From a virus: 64,000 nucleotides of DNA. Position numbers and translations under genes: made by a program. Shown here one piece after another: positions 26,468 to 34,645 of this stretch. The stretch covers positions 33,954 through 97,953 of IMG/VR virus record IMGVR_UViG_3300029955_000008. One strand, given 5' to 3'. How positions within the stretch are numbered: position 1 is the stretch's first letter; each line of letters starts with the position of its first letter. Below the pieces are notes generated by a model. That model had not been told where the DNA came from, did not search any database, and saw only the letters and a program-made list of their open reading frames with translations.

Positions 26468-27403
26468 CTATTTTGTAAATACGTGTGTGCTTAACGACGG
26501 ATCCATTGGAACCAAGGGAGGGCCGGTTGGAACCGCGAGATCGCCGATATGAGTGTGAGCATTGTACAATGTAGCAAAAGTATTTCCTTTGATTACGGCT
26601 TCAACCGCACCTACTCCTAAATCGATATTGCTTCCGTCTATAGTCGTGAGACCTTCGGCGATAATATCCGTGGTCCCCGTAGTTTGGATACTAGTATTTC
26701 CCTGATTTATAACATTAATATTTCCAGTCGCCGTTACCGTCACGTCTCCACTTTTAGCCATCGTAAACGTAGCCGTGCTGTGGGCAACACTAAAGCTTCC
26801 ATCGGTTGAAATCTGGACAACTGTATTGCCTTGGCTGGGGTCAACCGGCGTTCCGTCACTATTTGTGGCGCCTTTAAAAGTTAAGGCCGTAGAACCGTCT
26901 GGGTTGACTGCGACATTGACACCGTTATACTCGCCCTGCAAACGAGGTTGAGTATCTACAAGAGTGGTCGATCGATCGGGATTAGGAAATCCTCCAATGA
27001 TCATGGCTTTATTAGAAGTGCCATCCAAACAAAGAAGTAGAACAATACTACCATTTTGTCCACTAAATCTAACCGCCTCACCTGTATAGGTCTGTTGGGT
27101 TTTGGCTCTAAAGTTCATTTCGAAAAAATCGGCGACGCCACCAAAGGAATCATTGGCCAAACATTTTTTATACCTAATAGTCGTGGCTCCGCGATCCTCA
27201 TCCTGCTGGGTTGTGACTACATCGTACTCGGTCGACAATTTGGTTCTATTTTCTGGATCACTTATTGGATAAGATGCAACCACAACTCCAGCCCTGAGTG
27301 CTGTGTCTTTATAGCTCTTATTGAATCCAGCCATTTGAGAACTGACGGAATCGCCCAACAAACCGGAAGGAAGTACGGCGCCATTTTCTAAGTAGTTGCT
27401 CAT
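26468..27403 (-). CDS. Baseplate central spike-like protein
   Basis: 311 residues. An N-terminal OB-like part (VVVASYPISDPENRTKLSTE) is followed by a triple-beta-prism region of short alternating strands (VTVTATGNINVINQGNTSIQ, TTDIIAEG, IDGSNIDLG). A C-terminal HTHIGDLAVPTGPP segment is typical of gpV/gp5-type spikes. The spike pierces the outer membrane when the tail contracts. No lysozyme domain is fused, unlike T4 gp5; the transglycosylase at 12432 may fill that role. It overlaps the hub gene by four bases. Confidence 0.75.
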   Translation of the reverse strand: MSNYLENGAVLPSGLLGDSVSSQMAGFNKSYKDTALRAGVVVASYPISDPENRTKLSTEYDVVTTQQDEDRGATTIRYKKCLANDSFGGVADFFEMNFRAKTQQTYTGEAVRFSGQNGSIVLLLCLDGTSNKAMIIGGFPNPDRSTTLVDTQPRLQGEYNGVNVAVNPDGSTALTFKGATNSDGTPVDPSQGNTVVQISTDGSFSVAHSTATFTMAKSGDVTVTATGNINVINQGNTSIQTTGTTDIIAEGLTTIDGSNIDLGVGAVEAVIKGNTFATLYNAHTHIGDLAVPTGPPLVPMDPSLSTHVFTK

Positions 27404-29274
27404 GTGTTGGTATTCTCCCCGCCGCCAGTGCGTTGAGGGCTGTTAATAGAAGTGCCTGTATTGGGTTGAGGAAATCCGGTTCCACCACCATGCGGGGTAT
27501 CTGGATTAGAAGGAGCGCTTCTGTAAACCGTGTCTTGGCTTTCTGATACTCCGGGAAGAATTTGATTATGTTTGTAATCGTTTTGTCGCAAAGCGTAGGC
27601 ATCGGAGAATGTCATTTCCGCGTATTTTAAGCCTTGTTTGCTGGAACCAATGCTTATGCCGTGACTAACACTTAGTGTGGTTACAAATTTCTTCCTACCA
27701 TCTGCGGGTGATATCGCACAGGTATGTGAGATCTGTTCTATGTGATACACGACTCCGTTGAACTGTAGATTATCTCCTACTGCGATGGGATCTACGATGC
27801 CCACGCATTCTATGGTTCCGTTCATTTTTAACTGGCCGCCGATAAGAGCATCTCCCAATATCTTGGCCCAATAAACGCTTTTATAATCGGTCTTATTGGC
27901 ATAATTAACGGGTTCGTCGAAAAGGGAAGTGACTACATAAGGTCGGAGCCCGCTTCTCTTGACATCATCGACGTCGTAAAGATAGTTCTTTTGTGCGGTT
28001 TCAGAAGAAAGATCGTAGCCTTCTGGACCCAATGTAGACCTACCGAAGTACTGAACAAAATTAATTCTAGCAGATTCGTCTCTACCTAGATCAAAATTAT
28101 AAACTATGGCAGGATCTATCTTCCATCTTGGGATGTTCATAAATCTAGTAACTTGAAAACCACCTACGGCAAAATCATCATTCGTGAAAGGTATTTGTCT
28201 GAAAACCACGGTTGGCATGACATCACCATCTGGGGAGAGCCTAAAACAGGTATATAGTTCGTTGATTGGAGCATTGGAGAATTGATTAAGGATTGACCAA
28301 ACCTGAACCTGATTCCAATATTCTGGTTTGGTTACGGTTTCACCCTGGCATTTATTGCTGGTAACGAAAAATCTTCCATCGTCTTGCGAAATCGTTGGGT
28401 TGAGACCGCTGGCAGCGTCTTGACTAGCATTGGCGTTATAACTCTGTATACCAAAAAGATAGTTGTACACGTCTTTAGCCGCAACGGCTTCCGGCACATT
28501 CAATAGTTTCCCCAAAAGACCGGGAATAAAAAATAGTGTGTTTGGACTTTTAACTATGCCTTTTACAAATCTTCCATTGTCGCCTATCCCATTTCCAACT
28601 AGAACTTCTATCAAGAACTGCATTATGTCCTGAACGTTAGTAAGTCCTTTATTGGTTACCATGAGCGCCCAGGCAGAGGCTAGGTTGGTAAACCATAGAT
28701 TGACGTTATTTTGTTCGGATTGATCGACGAGATTTTGATTAAAGTAAATGGTATTATTGAATTCCGTGAAAGCAAAACCCGTAATTCTATATACCAGCGA
28801 TTTAGTTCCTTTTTCCTGATCAATAATAGCCAATGATTCTCTGACCCCTTGTACTTTGAAAACACCCTTAAATCCGTCATTGGCTCCATTGATGGGTAAA
28901 CTATTTCTGGCGTTGTCGGCAACACGTCGGGCTTCGGATTCCCAGTTCAACATATTTACTATTACGAAATCACCGGGCGCGATTTCGGTTTCATAATTTA
29001 CGTCGGTCATAAGAAGAGTGGCCGACATAGAGGGAGTAAGAACGCCTTTATTAACATTGGCGGAAACCTGAATACAGTCGTTTTCAACTACTAACGGTTT
29101 AGGTCTCACCGTGGTATAGTTGACTCCATTGCTTGGAGTCGTCCTAAGCGTATCTCTTTGTTGCCAGCTTACGAAAGTTAGGACCCAGGTAGGACTGCTT
29201 TGATTTACAAAACCTTCTCCTTGGCCGTTACCATGTACGGTTAGGGGATATGTGTAGGCGTTGGTATTCGCCAT
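27400..29274 (-). CDS. Baseplate hub-like protein
   Basis: 624 residues. Features of gp27/gpD-like hubs: VSANVNKGVLTPSMSATLLM (residues about 70-90), APGDFVIVNMLNWES, then VKVQGVRESLAII-type strands and long helices, and near residue 490 a GDNLQFNGVVYHIEQISHTC segment. The hub joins the tail tube to the spike. The C-terminal 60 residues are Gly/Asn/Pro-rich and disordered. It overlaps the spike gene by four bases and abuts the tape measure gene (TAATG-type), an order common in myoviruses. Confidence 0.7.
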   Translation of the reverse strand: MANTNAYTYPLTVHGNGQGEGFVNQSSPTWVLTFVSWQQRDTLRTTPSNGVNYTTVRPKPLVVENDCIQVSANVNKGVLTPSMSATLLMTDVNYETEIAPGDFVIVNMLNWESEARRVADNARNSLPINGANDGFKGVFKVQGVRESLAIIDQEKGTKSLVYRITGFAFTEFNNTIYFNQNLVDQSEQNNVNLWFTNLASAWALMVTNKGLTNVQDIMQFLIEVLVGNGIGDNGRFVKGIVKSPNTLFFIPGLLGKLLNVPEAVAAKDVYNYLFGIQSYNANASQDAASGLNPTISQDDGRFFVTSNKCQGETVTKPEYWNQVQVWSILNQFSNAPINELYTCFRLSPDGDVMPTVVFRQIPFTNDDFAVGGFQVTRFMNIPRWKIDPAIVYNFDLGRDESARINFVQYFGRSTLGPEGYDLSSETAQKNYLYDVDDVKRSGLRPYVVTSLFDEPVNYANKTDYKSVYWAKILGDALIGGQLKMNGTIECVGIVDPIAVGDNLQFNGVVYHIEQISHTCAISPADGRKKFVTTLSVSHGISIGSSKQGLKYAEMTFSDAYALRQNDYKHNQILPGVSESQDTVYRSAPSNPDTPHGGGTGFPQPNTGTSINSPQRTGGGENTNT

Positions 29275-31460
29275 TATCTACCGCCCTGAGGTTGTCTGCT
29301 TCTAGACGTGGGATGAAAAAAAGATCCCTCTTCTTTTTTGACCGGAGTTCTTCCAACTATATCTAGGTTTTCTTTTACAGCTTTATTGAACTTATCTAAT
29401 CCATCAGCGGCTGGGACTATCACATCTTTCAGTCCTCTAAAACTTTCCAATATAGCTTTGGAATCCGCTGCCAAAGCTTTGACCATTTCGTCTTCCGCTC
29501 TTCCGGTTTCACCGGGACCTTCCAACTTTTTCTTTGCCATTTCTTCGAACATATCTGTTCGACCAGCTCCTGCGGGCTGAGTTGTGCCCTTAATAAAAGC
29601 TTCCATTTGTTTGCGATTTTTAGCCATTTCAGGGTATTCTATAGCAGTTACTTTAAACAATTCTTGTTCTTGCTGATTGATTTGGCCACCGACTTCTCCC
29701 ATTCCTTTAGCACTTAGTGGTCCCATCATCTGCGCTCTTTTTGCGGCAAGACTCTTAGTTAGTACATCGCCTTGAGGCAAGCGATGAATTGCTCCAGCAC
29801 CGGCTTTTTGTAATCTACCTACAAGATCTTCTGGAGATTTGCCATATTTACGGGATAACTCTTGTACTATGGGATGATCGGCAGATAATTGATCGGCGGG
29901 AATCGTAGAAAGCGAAGCTCTGTCCATTGGGGACATACCTCCAATTACGGAATCCTGAAGCATGCCAGCGGCACGCATGACGCCTTGAGGTCCGGTGTTG
30001 GCCGATGTTATCTGATTGAACGCCTGATAAGCACCTTGGGCGCCTTGAATGCCTCTGGTAGTGGGTTCCGCCATGAAACCGCCGAAGCGCTTTACAATGT
30101 TCTCGATATCTGCTTGATTACCGGTTTCACTTCTAGAAATTACCTGAGCCGTGGCGTCTAGGAATTTGCGATTCTCTTCTCTGAATTCGCTGCCATCTAA
30201 ACCCAGTCTATTGCCTTCGGCGATCATTTTGACAAATGCCTGAGTAGAAGCTTGTGAACTTCCCAGGGTTTGGGAAAGATTTCCCAGGATTCCACCGGCA
30301 TTGGTGATATCCATGTTTCTTGCCGCTTGTAAGCCTGTGACAGAACCTCTGCCCATTCTAGTAGATCCGCCAGCTCCTATGATCTGGCCCGACATCTGGG
30401 CCGCCATGTCATCAGTAAATCCAGCACCAACCGCTCGTTCTCTGAATCCTCCGGGGCCGTGAAAAGTGCTGTAATCCAAACCGAGTTGTCGTTGTGTGGA
30501 AAGATAGCCTCCAGCGGCTCCTCTAAACTGTTCTTGAGCCCTCAATTTCTTGAGCCCTTCGGGACTGGATTTAAGTGCTTCGTATTGTTTGGCTTGTTCT
30601 TCTTCGAATTCCTGTCGTAGCTCCGCCTGGACCATATCCTTTTGGCCTTGATTTCCGAACACACCCATAAGTGATTGTCTTGGCCTGAGAATCGCGGCTA
30701 GCGGATTATTCAGCCTACCTTCCATGCGCTCACCGGCGACGCCATGAGCTTTAGCTCTTTCACCCCTAAACATAAACTCTTCCATTGACTTGCCAGCGTA
30801 GAGTGCGTTGAACTGGGCTCCAGGGGCTCCGGCTTGAGCTATGGAAGCCGATAAGAGTTCTGTGGCTCTACCACCGGATTCCGCGAAAGATCTGCGAATG
30901 TTTTCGATCATCAAGGCGACACCGGTGATGGCCGCTGCGGCGCCGGTTACAACGGCTGCGGTTCCTGTTATCGAAGAAGTGAGAGAAGAAAGAGCCGCAG
31001 TAGAACTACCTTGATTCCCAGGAGCTGGGCCGCCGGTTAGATTTCCACGGTTAACCAACGTATGTAGTTCGCCCGTGGTTCTAAGTTCTTGCTTCTTTAA
31101 TTCGTTAAGCCTTTCCTGAATCTGAAACTTTCTTTGTTCGCTTGCTAATCCGCTGGCTTGTTCTTTATTTAGGTCGCCTTGAAGTTTTTTTATGACTTCC
31201 ATCTTGCGACGGGTTTCTTCGAAAATCTTATCGGATTGCTGTTTTGCTTTGTTTTGCTCTTGCTGGACCTGGCCCGAAGAAGGCGCTCCTGGAAGGCCTC
31301 CTAGACCCATGGCACGCATTTTCTGGTCGATCTGGCGCTGCTGCTGGAGAAGATTGGCGGGATTATTCAGCTGATTGAGCTGTTCTTGCATCCTTTTGAC
31401 GGCGCTTTGAAAAGCTTTATCATCCAGATCAAGACTGATTTTTAGTTTTTTCTCTGCCAT
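29274..31460 (-). CDS. Tape measure-like protein
   Basis: 728 residues. The N-terminal 140 residues are a Gln/Lys-rich coiled coil (FQSAVKRMQEQLNQLNN, QQRQIDQKMRAM). Residues about 165-190 are hydrophobic (TAAVVTGAAAAITGVALMI), fitting a membrane-insertion helix. The rest is helical. Position next to the hub and coiled-coil content point to the tape measure, which sets tail length and is ejected with DNA; at 728 residues this would imply a tail of roughly 100 nm by the usual 1.5 angstrom-per-residue rule. No muramidase domain is visible. Confidence 0.65.
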   Translation of the reverse strand: MAEKKLKISLDLDDKAFQSAVKRMQEQLNQLNNPANLLQQQRQIDQKMRAMGLGGLPGAPSSGQVQQEQNKAKQQSDKIFEETRRKMEVIKKLQGDLNKEQASGLASEQRKFQIQERLNELKKQELRTTGELHTLVNRGNLTGGPAPGNQGSSTAALSSLTSSITGTAAVVTGAAAAITGVALMIENIRRSFAESGGRATELLSASIAQAGAPGAQFNALYAGKSMEEFMFRGERAKAHGVAGERMEGRLNNPLAAILRPRQSLMGVFGNQGQKDMVQAELRQEFEEEQAKQYEALKSSPEGLKKLRAQEQFRGAAGGYLSTQRQLGLDYSTFHGPGGFRERAVGAGFTDDMAAQMSGQIIGAGGSTRMGRGSVTGLQAARNMDITNAGGILGNLSQTLGSSQASTQAFVKMIAEGNRLGLDGSEFREENRKFLDATAQVISRSETGNQADIENIVKRFGGFMAEPTTRGIQGAQGAYQAFNQITSANTGPQGVMRAAGMLQDSVIGGMSPMDRASLSTIPADQLSADHPIVQELSRKYGKSPEDLVGRLQKAGAGAIHRLPQGDVLTKSLAAKRAQMMGPLSAKGMGEVGGQINQQEQELFKVTAIEYPEMAKNRKQMEAFIKGTTQPAGAGRTDMFEEMAKKKLEGPGETGRAEDEMVKALAADSKAILESFRGLKDVIVPAADGLDKFNKAVKENLDIVGRTPVKKEEGSFFHPTSRSRQPQGGR

Positions 31461-31507
31461 TTCAATACCTTAGCGGTTTGGTCTTTAAATACTAAAAGAC
31501 CATATAG

Positions 31508-31552
31508 GTAAAGATTCCAATCTTTGACCCTACCCCGGCGTTATATCATAAA
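31508..31552 (-). promoter_or_regulatory. Inverted AATCTTT motif and TGATATAAC box before the tape measure
   Basis: AAAGATT-CC-AATCTTT (31510-31525) is an inverted pair of the motif core. On the minus strand it reads AATCTTTACC, 48 bases before the tape measure start. TGATATAAC (31543-31551 on the minus strand) lies 25 bases further upstream. Confidence 0.5.
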
Positions 31553-31561
31553 TGGATGGAA

Positions 31562-31738
31562 TTACTGTGAAAACAATAGCTTAATAGGCCCCGCTATGGC
31601 CGCAAACAACGTGACGTAGATGAGATAGAACTGAAAGGGGCTAAAACCCCTTTCCTTAAAAGACATGAATAGAAGGATGGGCCCAAACACCACCAGCATA
31701 TCTAGCCAAGCTCTCAGATAGGCCTTGACATATTTCAA
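31562..31738 (-). CDS. Small two-helix membrane protein, TTG start
   Basis: 58 residues starting with TTG at 31738, directly after the TAA of the previous gene. GGAG lies nine bases upstream inside that gene, which supports this start; an ATG at residue 14 (MLVVFGPILLF) is the alternative. Two membrane helices (about 12-25 and 38-56) flank a KERGFSP loop. Holin-like topology is possible, but nothing proves it. It is the last gene before the tape measure operon. Confidence 0.55.
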   Translation of the reverse strand: MKYVKAYLRAWLDMLVVFGPILLFMSFKERGFSPFQFYLIYVTLFAAIAGPIKLLFSQ

Positions 31739-31927
31739 TTACTTGGTCTCCCCTAATTGCTTTACCAGCTTTGCTTTCTGGCCCACAAATACCTGGTCGA
31801 GATCGCTGCCGTCGCCTTTGATATTGCGTTCGGTGTATGAAATTAGTTTCTTAATGTACAGGCGTTCCGAGCTTTCTTTTTTCATTTTCTTCGCTTTCTT
31901 TTTGCTACCGGTCTGTTTTTTTGCCAT
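31739..31927 (-). CDS. Small lysine-rich hypothetical protein
   Basis: 62 residues. The first 17 are almost all Lys, Ser and Gly (KKQTGSKKKAKKMKKE); the rest is amphipathic. AGGAG lies 12 bases upstream. A shorter start at the Met at 31885 would avoid the 46-base overlap with the endonuclease gene. The overlap fits insertion of the endonuclease gene beside an older phage gene. Confidence 0.5.
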   Translation of the reverse strand: MAKKQTGSKKKAKKMKKESSERLYIKKLISYTERNIKGDGSDLDQVFVGQKAKLVKQLGETK

Positions 31928-32769
31928 GTTGTATCAGTGCTCCTATTGTTATTTAGGTATTCTATAGCTTTTAACATTAAGTCTTGTGAATCGCTAAAAT
32001 GTCCTAAACCTCTATTGCATTTGTCACACAGAAGGCCTCTGATTAAACCAGTCTTATGGTCGTGGTCTACAGACATACGCTTTTTAAAATCTTTTTGGTC
32101 TATTTTACATATAGCGCATTTTCCATCCTGTTGTCTCAAAAAATCTTCAAAATCTTCTAAATTTATTCCATAAGTAGATCTCAATTGACTATTTTTATAT
32201 TGATGGGGTTTCTTTTTCCTTCTTTCATTATCTTGCATTCTTACTCTCTCTATATTGTTCTTTTTCCAGTTATCCGGGGTTCCCAACTGACAATCTATAC
32301 AAAAAGGTCTAGCGCCATCTTTAGTTCTTTTACTCGGATAAAATTCTGATAATTTTTTAGTTATTTTACATTTAAAGCAATTTTTAAGTCCTTCTAAAAA
32401 AAGAGGATTGTGGGGATGTTTGAAGCTTTTACCGAAAGGATTTTTAGAACGCATTAAGGTTTTGTCCATATGCGCCGTAGCCTCTTCTAGCCATCCATTT
32501 CTGCCAGCGATAACTGGAGCAGATGGGGACTCTCTTTCCCAATCAGACGGTCTGTCAAATCTTTTAGCGTCTTCCATTATTTTTTCTTTAATCCAATATC
32601 CATTGGGTTTCTTTTTGGGTTTCATATGCGCTGTCAGTTCTGGTAACCACCCATTTATTCTGGATTTATCGTAAGCGTGTTTAGACTCCAACTTCCAGGC
32701 GCTCTTAGAATTAAATCTCAGAGCGTCCTCTCTACATTTTTCTTTAGTCCAATATCCCCAATTTTTCAT
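31882..32769 (-). CDS. Endonuclease VII-type HNH nuclease with N-terminal repeats
   Basis: 295 residues. The first 105 have two copies of a roughly 45-residue unit (YWTKEKCREDALRF... INGWLPELTAHM and YWIKEKIMEDAKRF... RNGWLEEATAHM), probably DNA-binding. A CFKCKITKKLSEF zinc pair (residue 131) follows. The C-terminus is a recombination endonuclease VII domain: CAICKIDQKDF, VDHDHKTGLIRGLLCDKCN (catalytic His and zinc Cys). T4 Endo VII resolves branched DNA; stand-alone versions with repeats behave as homing endonucleases, the more likely role here. Confidence 0.8.
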   Translation of the reverse strand: MKNWGYWTKEKCREDALRFNSKSAWKLESKHAYDKSRINGWLPELTAHMKPKKKPNGYWIKEKIMEDAKRFDRPSDWERESPSAPVIAGRNGWLEEATAHMDKTLMRSKNPFGKSFKHPHNPLFLEGLKNCFKCKITKKLSEFYPSKRTKDGARPFCIDCQLGTPDNWKKNNIERVRMQDNERRKKKPHQYKNSQLRSTYGINLEDFEDFLRQQDGKCAICKIDQKDFKKRMSVDHDHKTGLIRGLLCDKCNRGLGHFSDSQDLMLKAIEYLNNNRSTDTTWQKNRPVAKRKRRK

Positions 32770-32770
32770 A

Positions 32771-33256
32771 TCACCATTTCAAACTAAATTCAAGGTTGAT
32801 AAAGTCCCGACCAAGATTTTGTGGATATAAATCACAATTTGAGATGTGATTGTATTCAATCCCCATCCCAGCTCCGTCTTCATCCCTTATTCCAATCCCC
32901 AGATTCTCATTAAAGTTGGGAAATATCCCGCCCAAATAACTATCTGTTGATGTAATCATAGCCAATCCAATCCCACTCCTAATTTCCACAATGCCTTCAT
33001 GCACAACAATACCAAGTCCGGAGCTTCCATAAAGACTACTACTCCTAGCCGGATTGCCACTATTGTCGGTCCAATAACCTACCTTGTTCTGCCAGTAAAG
33101 TGATCTTAATAGATAGTAGCGATAGCCCAAATCCACGGTTTTCGTCTCGATCATCGAATTAGTAGCACTAGGTCCCACACCTAGGCCGTAATTGATGAAG
33201 GCTTCATCGGCGAAGACTTGGCTGGCGAGTAGAAGTAGAAAGAGATATTTCATCAT
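32771..33256 (-). CDS. PagL-like lipid A 3-O-deacylase (outer-membrane barrel)
   Basis: 161 residues. A signal peptide (KYLFLLLLASQVFA, cut near residue 16) is followed by alternating strands ending in aromatic W161, as in outer-membrane barrels. The end matches the PagL active-site region: EYNHISN places His137 and Ser139 like the catalytic His/Ser, then PQNLGRD puts Asp151 exactly where PagL has its Glu (12 after Ser). PagL removes a 3-O acyl chain from lipid A. Here it would remodel the host LPS, perhaps preventing superinfection or debris binding. The Glu-to-Asp change may alter activity. Confidence 0.65.
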   Translation of the reverse strand: MMKYLFLLLLASQVFADEAFINYGLGVGPSATNSMIETKTVDLGYRYYLLRSLYWQNKVGYWTDNSGNPARSSSLYGSSGLGIVVHEGIVEIRSGIGLAMITSTDSYLGGIFPNFNENLGIGIRDEDGAGMGIEYNHISNCDLYPQNLGRDFINLEFSLKW

Positions 33257-33363
33257 TTTCCCTCATTTTTTAAAGTGCGTGGGCCGCTGGACCACCCTAT
33301 CTCCACTTAGCCGGAATTGTACCGGCACCCGCGCACCCTCAGCCCTCCGAAGAGAGCGGAGAT
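33257..33363 (-). other. GC-rich structured leader candidate upstream of the PagL-like gene
   Basis: This region is GC-rich compared with its flanks. On the minus strand it can form CTCCG/CGGAG, then GCCGG-TACAATT-CCGGC, enclosed by a long-range GTGCGcGGG/CCCaCGCAC pairing. It is a possible 5' leader element or the remains of a structured RNA. There is no match to a riboswitch class that I know. Confidence 0.35.
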
Positions 33364-33570
33364 TTAAAATTCACTGTAAGGACCGGACCAGTCCCCGCCA
33401 CGTTTACCGATGCAAAATAATCGCTTGGAGACGTATCCACAGATGGGTTCCATCCAATGAGCGCGGGTCCAATGACACACCAGCAGAGGATATTGGCAGA
33501 GCATCCACTGATCTTCGCGGTGAAAGACCAGCCATCCGAAAATAACGGGCACCCTAAAATACAACTTCAT
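33364..33570 (-). CDS. Small aromatic-rich hypothetical protein
   Basis: 68 residues from the ATG at 33570, whose ATGA overlaps the true stop of the Ea22-like gene at 33567. It is rich in Trp, Cys and Arg (MKLYFRVPVIFGWLVFHRED, CHWTRAHWMEPICG). It has no recognised family. The reading frame also fuses with the upstream gene because of a one-base shift, but this start fits the four-base overlaps of neighbouring genes. Confidence 0.5.
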   Translation of the reverse strand: MKLYFRVPVIFGWLVFHREDQWMLCQYPLLVCHWTRAHWMEPICGYVSKRLFCIGKRGGDWSGPYSEF

Positions 33571-33816
33571 CCCCCGCCTCCCTCTTTCATGGCCTCTAGG
33601 CTGCGGATACGGGCTATGAGTTCGAGGATCGCGGTGGGGGTTGCAAGCTGCGATGAACTCAGAATCCTCTTTTGGTTTGTGCCCAGTGTAAGCCACATAC
33701 CAAACATCACGAGTAATGTGCGCCGTCTGAATTACATCATTGTCAGCCGTCTTATGCCAAGGTCCCGGCGTCGCCGACCGTGCGAGTTTTTCAAGAGCGT
33801 CGTAATCTGTGGTCAT
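33567..33816 (-). pseudogene. Ead/Ea22-like gene with a +1 shift in a C5 run
   Basis: Start ATG at 33816 with AAGGA upstream. The first 60 residues (DALEKLARSATPGPW ... EDSEFIAACNP) are typical of Ea22/Ead-like phage proteins. The expected continuation (TAILELIARIRSLEAMKEG, then stop) lies in another frame, reached by dropping one base from the CCCCC run (33636-33640 on the plus strand). As read, the frame runs on into the next gene. It may be a real inactivating indel, a programmed slip or a sequencing error in the homopolymer. Ea22-like proteins are non-essential and accessory. Confidence 0.65.
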
Positions 33817-33877
33817 GGGGTTCCTTTCAGCCTCCCTTGCGGTCGGCAATTACCTAATCATCAAATGATATTCACGC

Positions 33878-34252
33878 CTAGCGGCCCACGCACCGAACCG
33901 CATAGGTACTGATGCGGAAGCCATAGTACACGACGCCGCCGAGGCTGCCGTTGAATATCCACGCACTGTAGCGACCGCCGGAGAACACCGAGGCGGACCA
34001 AAAGCTTTCTACGTCAGGGATAACATTGAGCAGTCCGTTCTCAATGGCCACGGAGATTTCATCCCTTGTTGGGATGCCCCATGCCCTGTCTTTGAATTTA
34101 CCTAATTCAGCCACAAAAGACGCTTGTGTGATCTCAATGGCTTTGTCGAAAGCATACTTGTCTTTCAGCGGAGGACTCCAGAGGAGATTCGTTTGATTGT
34201 CTCTCCAGAAAACGAGGCCTTTTTTATTCGTGATCTTTGTAAAAGATTTCAT
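33878..34252 (-). CDS. DUF1566 (Lcl-type) domain protein
   Basis: 124 residues. The second half has the DUF1566 pattern: GIPTRDEISVAIENGLLNVI, then SFWSASVFSGGRYSAWIFNG and YYGFRISTYAVRCVGR. This family has a C-type-lectin/FGE-like fold and is often a surface or virion protein. A four-base ATGA overlap couples it to the MazG-like gene. No signal peptide is seen. C-type-lectin-fold proteins are targets of diversity-generating retroelements in some phages, but there is no reverse transcriptase or template repeat here. Confidence 0.65.
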   Translation of the reverse strand: MKSFTKITNKKGLVFWRDNQTNLLWSPPLKDKYAFDKAIEITQASFVAELGKFKDRAWGIPTRDEISVAIENGLLNVIPDVESFWSASVFSGGRYSAWIFNGSLGGVVYYGFRISTYAVRCVGR

Positions 34253-34581
34253 AGTTTCTCTTTCTCCGTTGAAGACGTGTGAGGCTGTTCATCTAGCAAT
34301 GCGCCATGTTCCTTGGATCGTCCGAGAAACTTTTCAAACCGCTGTTTCTTTTCCATGACTCTTTGAGCGAAGTCATCGGGCCATTTAACGAGACCTTCTT
34401 CAATACACTTTTCCATCATCCCGTTTAAATCTGCCCATTCGTGCATGATGCGTTCGGCGTTGGTGTAGGGCTGTCCCGGCTGTATCTCTCCCAAGCTAAA
34501 CCTGGCAGCTTTGCTGGCTCGTTGCGCGACTTCGCCACACTCTTCCATTAAATTTATCAAAATATGTTCTGTTCTATCCAT
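34249..34581 (-). CDS. MazG-like nucleotide pyrophosphohydrolase
   Basis: 110 residues from ATG 34581 with GGAGGAG five bases upstream (a GTG one codon earlier is less likely). The EExxE motif is present (MEECGEVAQRASKA, residues about 13-25), with NAERIMHEWADLNG supplying the later acidic ligands. Such enzymes hydrolyse (d)NTPs to monophosphate and PPi and often occur in phages, where they alter nucleotide pools or counter (p)ppGpp-type signalling. The substrate is unknown. Released PPi would be split by the pyrophosphatase encoded at 42252. Confidence 0.7.
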   Translation of the reverse strand: MDRTEHILINLMEECGEVAQRASKAARFSLGEIQPGQPYTNAERIMHEWADLNGMMEKCIEEGLVKWPDDFAQRVMEKKQRFEKFLGRSKEHGALLDEQPHTSSTEKEKL

Positions 34582-34645
34582 CACTCCTCCGAAACCGGCG
34601 GCCTACTTATTGTCAGATTTCTGGGTTTACTGACGGTAATTGGAT

